A stretch of 11,746 nt of DNA, taken from Candidatus Azambacteria bacterium (lineage in GTDB: Bacteria > Patescibacteriota > Minisyncoccia > GWC2-36-17 > JACQAJ01). Each line of letters begins with the position of its first letter. Position 1 is the stretch's first letter. Positions 1 to 5,307 of the stretch are shown here, piece after piece. The stretch is from assembly GCA_016195045.1 (NCBI GenBank), contig JACQAJ010000080.1:1-11746 (forward strand), read 5' to 3'. Position numbers and translations under genes: made by a program. The notes beneath the pieces were generated by a model. The model was not told where the DNA came from. It was given only the letters and a program-made list of their open reading frames with translations, and made no database searches.

Positions 1-1239
1 AATAACTAAAACCGCGATCATAAAAATAGCCGAAGTAACCATCGGATACCCAAGAACAAAATACCATAAGACAAAAACTAGAACCGAAAAAACAATGACC
101 ACTGGAACAAACTTTTCAGAAATTTGATCGGCCACATCTTGGATTTTAGCTTTCGATGATTGCGCTTCCCGAACAATCTTAATAATCTGAAAAAGTAAAG
201 TTTCTTTACCTATTTTTGTCGCTCGACATTTTAAAAGCCCGTAAGTATTTAAGGTGGCGCCAATAACTTCCTCTCCGACTGTCTTACCAACGGGCATTGA
301 TTCTCCAGTAATAACTTTTTCATCAAGAGAAGATTTTCCTTCCAAAATAATTCCATCCGTCGGCACACTACTGCCTGGTTTCACTAGAAATATTTCATCA
401 ATTTTCATTTCACTAATCGGAATTTCTAACTCCCGATTATTGCGAATAACAATGGCCACTTTAGGCGCCAGATTCATTAGTTTCCGAATCGCCGAAGTAA
501 CTCGCCCCCTAGAACGAGCTTCAAAATATCTTCCTAAAACAATGAAAGAAATTAGAGCCGCTGACGATTCCCAAAAAGGATGGTCCAATCCACCCCAATA
601 TTGTCGTAAAAAAGCGATATCAGAAAAAAGAAAACCAAAAACCGAAATTAAATAAGCGGCGCTCGTTCCTAAAACAACTAAGACATCCATTGAGGTTGAC
701 CCCACCCTGATAGCCGTCCAAGCATTACGATAAAATAGCCAACCAACCCCTAACTGAATTGGGGTTGTCAAAATAAAAAAGATCCAATTCAAATCAATGA
801 CTACTCCATCAAGACAACCTTGAGCCACTGCTGTAAAAAGTCCGCTGTTAGCACCAACACATAAAGCGTGAACGTGTTGAAGATTGAACATGTGAACAGT
901 CATATAGTATAAAACGATAGGTGAAGCCAGGATAAAACTAATAATAACCCGCTTTTTAAGACTGGTTATTTCTTTTTGCCGTTCCTCTTCAAATAACTCT
1001 TCACTCTTTTCTTCTGCCGCGATAATCAATGAGTAGCCCAACTTTTTGAGAACTAAATTCATTTGCTCCGGAGTAATTTCATCGGTATAAGCGACATTCA
1101 GTGATTCCGAACCAAAATTAGCATTAACTTCTTTAATGCCTTTTTGTTTAATCAAAAATTTATCAATTAAATTAGCGCAAGCGGCGCAGTGCATTCCCTG
1201 GATTTTAAATATTTGTCTTTGAATTTTTTCAGTAGTCAT
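1..1239 (-). CDS. copA: Copper-type P1B ATPase, N-terminal 413 residues (partial)
   Basis: Heavy-metal-transporting P-type ATPase that moves Cu(+) out of the cytoplasm at the cost of ATP. The ATG at 1237-1239 opens a frame that stays open to base 1, so the C-terminal half lies outside the window. What can be seen: one N-terminal heavy-metal-associated domain (about residues 10-72) with the metal motif GMHCAACAN (Cys18 and Cys21); membrane segments from about residue 97 onward; the GSTSMD motif (180-185); KPGSSVPTDG of the actuator domain (287-296); and the phosphatase loop TGES (311-314). The reading breaks off at 'FMIAVLVI', where relatives continue directly into the CPC metal site, so metal selectivity cannot be read; the GMHCAAC motif favours copper. 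No clear Shine-Dalgarno is present. The gene is divergent from the cupredoxin gene across a 272-bp gap with inverted repeats, which may give joint control. Family call is firm, the copA label less so. Confidence 0.93.
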   Translation of the reverse strand, partial: MTTEKIQRQIFKIQGMHCAACANLIDKFLIKQKGIKEVNANFGSESLNVAYTDEITPEQMNLVLKKLGYSLIIAAEEKSEELFEEERQKEITSLKKRVIISFILASPIVLYYMTVHMFNLQHVHALCVGANSGLFTAVAQGCLDGVVIDLNWIFFILTTPIQLGVGWLFYRNAWTAIRVGSTSMDVLVVLGTSAAYLISVFGFLFSDIAFLRQYWGGLDHPFWESSAALISFIVLGRYFEARSRGRVTSAIRKLMNLAPKVAIVIRNNRELEIPISEMKIDEIFLVKPGSSVPTDGIILEGKSSLDEKVITGESMPVGKTVGEEVIGATLNTYGLLKCRATKIGKETLLFQIIKIVREAQSSKAKIQDVADQISEKFVPVVIVFSVLVFVLWYFVLGYPMVTSAIFMIAVLVI

Positions 1240-1260
1240 AGAAATTAGGTCGTAGGTTAT

Positions 1261-1343
1261 AATCCGCCAGCCGACGGATTAGGTTTTAGGTAACTCCTCA
1301 TGTTTGTCATTCCGGTCCGCCAACTGGCGGAGTAGGTTGTAGT
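1261..1343. repeat. Two copies of a ~29-bp palindromic dispersed repeat
   Basis: Two related hairpin units lie in the same orientation at 1261-1290 and 1315-1344. Both follow the pattern TCCGCCA-3 nt-GRCGGA, then TAGGTT and TAG. The second has perfect 7-bp arms (TCCGCCA at 1316-1322, TGGCGGA at 1325-1331). The first has arms AATCCG and CGGATT (1261-1266 and 1275-1280). Their GC content contrasts with the AT-rich surroundings. They resemble short extragenic palindromes scattered through many CPR genomes; that comparison is from memory and was not searched here. Confidence 0.6.
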
Positions 1344-1415
1344 AATTATAAATCATTAATTCTAAAATTATAAGAGCCCGCATTCAATCATACCTTTAAC
1401 AACCCTAAAAGCATC

Positions 1416-1455
1416 TACTACACCATTTATAGCGGTCGTCGTAGATGGTGTAGTA
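1416..1455. promoter_or_regulatory. Long inverted repeat in the copA-cupredoxin divergent gap
   Basis: Perfect 11-bp arms TACTACACCAT (1416-1426) and ATGGTGTAGTA (1445-1455) with an 18-bp spacer. Allowing two G-U pairs the arms extend to 15 pairs around a 10-nt loop. The site ends 20 bp before the putative -35 of the cupredoxin promoter and lies upstream of both divergent genes, as an operator would. The outer half-sites TACTACA/TGTAGTA resemble BlaI/CopY-family operators, but the spacing between halves is much wider than in the known ones. No T-run follows, so a terminator is unlikely. Confidence 0.45.
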
Positions 1456-1475
1456 AACAAAATAAAGTCTTAATC

Positions 1476-1504
1476 TTGTTTTCGTTGTCAGAATAAAGTA
1501 TTAT
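1476..1504 (+). promoter_or_regulatory. Promoter of the cupredoxin gene, likely leaderless
   Basis: TTGTTT (1476-1481), a 17-bp spacer, and TATTAT (1499-1504). The -10 ends exactly 7 nt before the ATG at 1512, so transcription is expected to begin at or next to the start codon. There is no Shine-Dalgarno sequence between them, which agrees with a leaderless message. The same geometry occurs before glmS. Confidence 0.5.
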
Positions 1505-1511
1505 CATACTA

Positions 1512-1934
1512 ATGAATACTCCTCCATCAGAAAAAGCCAATAAACTCGTTGTTATAATTATTTCTCTCGCCATTATTATGGCTGGCGGTATTATCTATCA
1601 GAAATCTTTTCGTCCTCCTGAAGTCGCCCTAATTAAACCAACTGGTAATTCTGTCACAGTTAATGTTAGAGTTCTTCAAAACCAGTGGAAATGGGAACCT
1701 AATATTATTACCGTCCAAGCCGGAACTAAGGTTACTTTAAAAATTTTTAATGAAGATACCTATGATCATGGTTTTGGATTGGAAGCTTTTGGAATTAATA
1801 AAAGGCTTTTGCCCAAACAAGAAACCATCATTGATTTTGTCGCTTCCAAAAAAGGTAATTTTAATTTCTATTGTTCCGTCCCTTGCGGCGAAGGTCATTA
1901 TCGTCAAACCGGACATTTTATCGTTACTGATTAA
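1512..1934 (+). CDS. Membrane-anchored cupredoxin with CuA-like (COX2/NosZ-type) motif
   Basis: A 140-residue protein with one N-terminal membrane anchor (about residues 12-29) and a cupredoxin beta-barrel (about 45-140) facing outward. The domain resembles the soluble part of cytochrome oxidase subunit II: an aromatic stretch QNQWKWEP (56-63), a first ligand His86 in DHGFG, then CSVPCGEGHYRQ. Cys121, Cys125 and His129 have the CuA spacing C-x3-C-x3-H. The sixth ligand, Met three residues after the His, is replaced by Gln132. Likely role: binding copper at the cell surface, as an electron carrier or a copper-holding protein. It lacks the two-helix N-terminus of true COX2, and no oxidase gene is in view. 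It is divergent from the copper ATPase, which fits copper handling. Its stop overlaps that of the convergent DoxX gene. Confidence 0.85.
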   Translation: MNTPPSEKANKLVVIIISLAIIMAGGIIYQKSFRPPEVALIKPTGNSVTVNVRVLQNQWKWEPNIITVQAGTKVTLKIFNEDTYDHGFGLEAFGINKRLLPKQETIIDFVASKKGNFNFYCSVPCGEGHYRQTGHFIVTD

Positions 1935-2332
1935 TCTTCATCAATACTCCACTGACCGGCCCCAAGAAACCAAAGCGCTAAACAAGCGCCAATTAAACCA
2001 ATATCTCGGGATATAGTTGGATCAAGTCTCAAACCAAACTTTAAAATGATTAAGAAAAAAATAACGATTATTAAAATTGCCGCTACTGGCGCTGTCCAAC
2101 GAATCCCCCACCCCAAAATAAAAGATAGTCCAATAATAATCTCAACAATTCCTAAGATAAAATTAAGTAAGCTAGCTAAATCTAGACCAATCTCTAAGAT
2201 AGAATCTATTTCAGCGCTGGCCTGACCAGAAGCATAAAACTTTTCCAACCCAAAAAACAAAAACACCGCGGCTAGTCCCAGCCGAAGACATAAAGGCGCA
2301 AAAGGTTTTAATTTTTCAAAGAATCGACTCAT
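1931..2332 (-). CDS. DoxX-family integral membrane protein
   Basis: 133 residues with four membrane segments (about 13-29, 52-73, 80-98, 110-124). Typical DoxX signatures are visible: the first helix 'CLRLGLAAVFLFFGLEKF' with a conserved Arg and a Gly-x-x-Lys end, and the C-terminal 'GAGQWSIDED', matching the usual G-x-G-x-x-S-x-D tail. DoxX proteins are small quinone- or thiol-linked membrane proteins; members occur beside thiosulfate oxidation and sulfur-stress genes, but the biochemical role of most is unknown. It is the last gene of the minus-strand run, 24 nt after the thioredoxin-like gene, so it probably shares its message. No close Shine-Dalgarno is seen. The stop overlaps the cupredoxin stop. 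Confidence 0.85.
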   Translation of the reverse strand: MSRFFEKLKPFAPLCLRLGLAAVFLFFGLEKFYASGQASAEIDSILEIGLDLASLLNFILGIVEIIIGLSFILGWGIRWTAPVAAILIIVIFFLIILKFGLRLDPTISRDIGLIGACLALWFLGAGQWSIDED

Positions 2333-2356
2333 AATTTTAAATTTTAGACTTGTCCT

Positions 2357-2614
2357 TTAATAACTTTTTAATTTTTCCAATAGTTTCTTTTTATCAAAAC
2401 CTCCGGTGGCAAAAAGTTCTCCATTAATAATAATGGTCGGTGAAGAAAAAATAATATATTTTTGAACTAATTTCTGACCCTGATCACTGGTGGCGTCAAT
2501 TCGCCGAAAATCAACATTAGAAAAATCGCCCTTAATCCCCTCCCAAAACACTTCTAGCTCTCGACAAGTATGACAACCCGGAGAAAATATTTCTTCTAAA
2601 ATAATTTTATTCAT
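2357..2614 (-). CDS. Small thioredoxin-fold protein with CHTC active site
   Basis: 85 residues, close to the size of glutaredoxins and minimal thioredoxins. Visible features are a first beta-strand (residues 3-9), the redox motif SPGCHTC (Cys14, Cys17), a helix after it, and the cis-proline loop SSPTIIING (Pro59) that normally packs against the active site, followed by GGFDKKKLLEKL as the last helix. No signal peptide or membrane helix, so it should be cytoplasmic. Likely role: thiol-disulfide exchange, plausibly feeding electrons to the CcdA/DsbD-like transporter encoded upstream in the same run. Neighbours: 35 nt after the small two-helix protein, 24 nt before DoxX. Specific partner and family name are inference. 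Confidence 0.85.
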   Translation of the reverse strand: MNKIILEEIFSPGCHTCRELEVFWEGIKGDFSNVDFRRIDATSDQGQKLVQKYIIFSSPTIIINGELFATGGFDKKKLLEKLKSY

Positions 2615-2649
2615 TGTTTTTTGATTAGGAAGCTATTTCCTTTTAGTGT

Positions 2650-2883
2650 TTAAATACTTTTATCTTTCTTAGGACTGGAAAAAATTCTTGAGCCAACAAC
2701 CCCAACGATCAATCCAAAAACAAATCCAAAAACTAATGGTGGAAGCTGAGTTCGGCGGTCAATAGTTTGTATCGGCTCATGTGAATCCCCTATCTCGTCT
2801 CCATGAGCAAATATGGAAACTAGAGACGTCATTATAATTATCAATAAAATTGTAATAATGAAAAAAGATTTTAATCTAAGCAT
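2650..2883 (-). CDS. Small two-helix membrane protein with His/Asp-rich loop
   Basis: 77 residues of no family I recognise. The N-terminus is a signal-like helix (about residues 6-25) ending in 'SIFA', a possible cleavage site just before HGDEIGDSHEP (27-37). A second helix spans about 48-66 and a short Lys-rich tail follows. The loop between the helices is rich in His, Asp and Glu, which suits weak metal binding outside the membrane. It lies 98 nt after the CcdA-like fusion gene and 35 nt before the thioredoxin-like gene, all on the same strand, so it is probably a small accessory of that redox unit. The ATG at 2881-2883 is the only reasonable start. Confidence 0.68.
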   Translation of the reverse strand: MLRLKSFFIITILLIIIMTSLVSIFAHGDEIGDSHEPIQTIDRRTQLPPLVFGFVFGLIVGVVGSRIFSSPKKDKSI

Positions 2884-2981
2884 GGTATTTACACTAGAAA
2901 AGATTTCTAACTCCGTGACAATTATGACAAAATTAAGACTTTTGGGAAACCACTGGATTGTCTCTGAATTAACAATGAATA

Positions 2982-5021
2982 TTAATGAGAGTGTGGCATT
3001 TTCATTGGAATCTCTTGATTTTCCCCCTTCCCCACTTCCACCATAAAACTCGTAACCACGACTTTTCCTTCATGTTTAAATTCTCCGAAAATTTGATAAA
3101 TTCCTGGATACGGAAAAACAACCTGAGCCTCAATATCAGGACCAAATCGCTCCGATCCAGAAAATTCGTGGATAACCATACCAGTAGCCGGGTCATGGAT
3201 CTCGCCGTGAATATGCATAGGAGTAGTAAATCCAACATCAACTATCGTCAAATGCATCGCCCCGCCTAAATAAGGTTGCAAATCCTTTACTGGCAAACCG
3301 TCTTTTTCTATATTATACTTCAAAATAATTTTTTTGTTGACTTGCAATGGTTCTGTTCCCGTGTCTAGTGAAACAGTATAACGAAAAGCTTCATCGCCAA
3401 ATAATTTTACTCGAGATAAATCTTTAGAAATAACTGATTGACCCCGATCGCCAACATCAAGTATAAACTGTTCTTTTCCTTCGTGGTCTTGATGAAGATA
3501 ATTAATTAATACTAAGTAACGGCCAGTCTTGGGGAAGGTAAATCCGATCGGCAACACCGCGTCCCGAATCATTTCTTGGGTGATCAATCCCAGATCCTCG
3601 GTATGAATATGAGCAAAGACTTGAAAATCTTCGCTTATGATAATGACATGTAATAATCGTTCGTGACTTATTTGTAAGCCCTGAAGCGGTTTCCCTTTCT
3701 CATCTCGTAAAGAAAATAAGAGTTTTACTGGAACACCCACCTCAATAAAAGTTGGGTCTGTGTGTAAAGAAACCGATCCTGAATTTGAGATCATTAATTT
3801 TTCATGTTCATCTTTCTCTCCAGCCTGTGATAAAAATTTTTGCGGGAGTAGATAAATAAATATCAAACCTAATAAAATCGTTAATAATAAAATCACCCAT
3901 CTTCTCTGGCGGAATAAAACTAGCTTTAAAGGACGATCTGATTCGGCGAAAGTATCAAGACGTTTGCGTTCCTGCCATAAATACCACCACAACGGAATCA
4001 CCATCAAGAAGACAAAAATCCAATTACCCAACCATAAGGGTAATCCCCCAGGCCCAGTTTTACCTTCGATTTCTTCCAGGCCATGTTTATGAGGCGCGCT
4101 GACTTGAAGACGTTCCGACAAAATACTAGTAAAATATTGTTCTTGAGTAATCTGCTCTAACAAAGTATGTTGACCAGAAGCCACCCACCAATCATGTGAA
4201 AAAGCGCCAAGAGTAAAAAGAAAGGCGCCGACAAAGACCATCGCCCAAGCCGTCGCTCGGGCAATCGAATCTTTATGTTTAAGCAAACCCTTGGTGGCAT
4301 TGACTCCTAAAATTCCAAAAACCGCTAAAAGTAAAAGCGGAATCACTCGACCCAAAGCATGAACAAAAAATAAAAGCCAACCATAAAAAATATCACCGGT
4401 GATGGCAATCTGACCGAGAATGATCGGCGTTGCCGGATGAGGACAACCCACTCCAATATTACCCAAAAAAAGTCCTAACATAAAAGCCTTGAGAATATCT
4501 TTACGATTTTGAATAAAAGCTGGCGCCGCTCCCATATAACTAGGTAGCCGAAATTTTATTAATCCCAGCTCACTTAAAGCAAAGAGGATGGAAAAAAGAC
4601 CGGCCAGAACATAAAAAATACCTTTTACTAACTCAATGCTCCCACCAGCGCCCCCTAAACTAAAAATCGCTTTTCCTAAAATCGCTGCCAAAATTCCATA
4701 AACAGAAAGGGTCATGGCTACCCCAAGACCAAAAGCCAAAGCCACCGAAAATCCTTTCACATACCCTTTACCCATTGAAAGTGGGACAATCACAAAAACT
4801 AAAGGTAAAGTACAGGGTAAAACAATCATTGAAAGCCCAGCGGCAAAACTAAATAAAAACCAACCTAAACCAATTGGTGATTCACCACTAGCCGTAAAAA
4901 TCCAAAAAAGTCCCCATAAAAATATTGCCAATAGAACAATCACAAAAATGGCAAACAAAAAACGTAACTTTTTATCTCCCTTATTTTCTACCGGAGATTG
5001 TACCGACAATATTTCTGTCAT
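2982..5021 (-). CDS. CcdA/DsbD-like thiol transporter fused to two His-rich extracytoplasmic domains
   Basis: 679 residues. The N-terminal part (about 20-275) is a CcdA/DsbD-type transmembrane reductant conductor: many helices, with the paired cysteines in LPCTLP (Cys70) and GVGCPHPA (Cys193) in pseudo-symmetric positions. It would pass electrons from a cytoplasmic thioredoxin to the outside. Two more helices follow (about 330-348 and 374-392). The C-terminal 270 residues form two tandem beta-rich domains (about 415-525 and 545-665), each with an xHxxII strand, an HIH motif (471-473 and 603-605) and a FPxxGxY segment. The tail is KMPHSH. These domains resemble periplasmic domains found in metal-related proteins; metal binding is inferred from the histidines. 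Usual CcdA proteins are about 220-250 residues, so the fusion is unusual. It heads the four-gene minus-strand run ending in DoxX. Confidence 0.88.
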   Translation of the reverse strand: MTEILSVQSPVENKGDKKLRFLFAIFVIVLLAIFLWGLFWIFTASGESPIGLGWFLFSFAAGLSMIVLPCTLPLVFVIVPLSMGKGYVKGFSVALAFGLGVAMTLSVYGILAAILGKAIFSLGGAGGSIELVKGIFYVLAGLFSILFALSELGLIKFRLPSYMGAAPAFIQNRKDILKAFMLGLFLGNIGVGCPHPATPIILGQIAITGDIFYGWLLFFVHALGRVIPLLLLAVFGILGVNATKGLLKHKDSIARATAWAMVFVGAFLFTLGAFSHDWWVASGQHTLLEQITQEQYFTSILSERLQVSAPHKHGLEEIEGKTGPGGLPLWLGNWIFVFLMVIPLWWYLWQERKRLDTFAESDRPLKLVLFRQRRWVILLLTILLGLIFIYLLPQKFLSQAGEKDEHEKLMISNSGSVSLHTDPTFIEVGVPVKLLFSLRDEKGKPLQGLQISHERLLHVIIISEDFQVFAHIHTEDLGLITQEMIRDAVLPIGFTFPKTGRYLVLINYLHQDHEGKEQFILDVGDRGQSVISKDLSRVKLFGDEAFRYTVSLDTGTEPLQVNKKIILKYNIEKDGLPVKDLQPYLGGAMHLTIVDVGFTTPMHIHGEIHDPATGMVIHEFSGSERFGPDIEAQVVFPYPGIYQIFGEFKHEGKVVVTSFMVEVGKGENQEIPMKMPHSH

Positions 5022-5141
5022 ATATTATTTGGCTAACCTTAAACCCAGCAAACCCAAGAATTAAATTAAGGCTTTATATCTTTCTTAAATTTACATTAAA
5101 TCATTACAAAAACATTCAATAATTTTTCTAATTTTGTAATC
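5022..5141. promoter_or_regulatory. Leader region of the CcdA-like gene with an inverted repeat
   Basis: AT-rich region upstream of the CcdA-like gene. It contains perfect 9-bp arms ATTACAAAA (5103-5111) and TTTTGTAAT (5132-5140) separated by 20 bp. The total span of 38 bp is close to the 40-bp inverted repeat at 1416-1455, and both have outer halves with ACA and TGT, so one regulator could see both; this is a weak inference. No strong -35/-10 pair or Shine-Dalgarno was found here for the CcdA-like gene. Confidence 0.3.
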
Positions 5142-5201
5142 TGCTGTTTTAGCTCTATTAATAGACATATTGCTATTTTAGGCTAATGTCTGCTGTTCTA
5201 A
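5142..5201. promoter_or_regulatory. Three direct repeats TGCTRTTYTAR upstream of the CcdA-like gene
   Basis: TGCTGTTTTAG (5142), TGCTATTTTAG (5171) and TGCTGTTCTAA (5191) lie in the same direction at 29- and 20-bp steps; a fourth partial copy, TGCTGTTACT, starts at 5226 inside the hairpin loop. Repeated binding-site-like words in a gap between two minus-strand genes could be an operator array for the CcdA-like operon. AT-rich sequence makes chance similarity possible. Confidence 0.35.
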
Positions 5202-5214
5202 AGACTTAAATTAA

Positions 5215-5250
5215 AACTTAAAGAGTGCTGTTACTGACACTCTTTAAGTT
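5215..5250 (-). terminator. Perfect 13-bp stem hairpin, possible second terminator
   Basis: Arms AACTTAAAGAGTG (5215-5227) and CACTCTTTAAGTT (5238-5250) are exact reverse complements with a 10-nt loop. On the minus strand the stem is followed by TTTTAATTT once its last bases are counted, as expected of an intrinsic terminator or back-up terminator after the large secreted-protein gene. It could instead be an operator for the CcdA-like gene downstream on the same strand. Confidence 0.5.
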
Positions 5251-5280
5251 CAAGATCGTCTACTAGGTTTTATAGGTTTT

Positions 5281-5304
5281 AAAACTATCAGAAGTATTCT
5301 GATA
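5281..5304 (-). terminator. Intrinsic terminator of the large repeat-protein gene
   Basis: Arms TATCAGAA (5286-5293) and TTCTGATA (5297-5304) around a 3-nt loop, three bases beyond the TAA stop on the minus strand, followed on that strand by G and TTTT. The stem is AT-rich and the T-run short, so termination may be partial and helped by the second hairpin at 5215-5250. Confidence 0.6.
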
Positions 5305-5307
5305 ATA

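Noticed and set aside
254..655. Plus-strand open frame of 133 codons
   Set aside because: It is antisense to the copper ATPase, whose motifs (TGES, GSTSMD) are read on the minus strand; the plus-strand product resembles nothing.
1931..2332. Quinone-oxidase subunit (DoxD/DoxA type) instead of generic DoxX
   Set aside because: Only the general DoxX helices and G-x-G-x-x-S-x-D tail are visible; no partner subunit is present to support a specific enzyme.
4714..5064. Plus-strand open frame opposite the CcdA-like gene
   Set aside because: Shadow of the minus-strand membrane gene; Lys/Pro-rich translation with no start signal.
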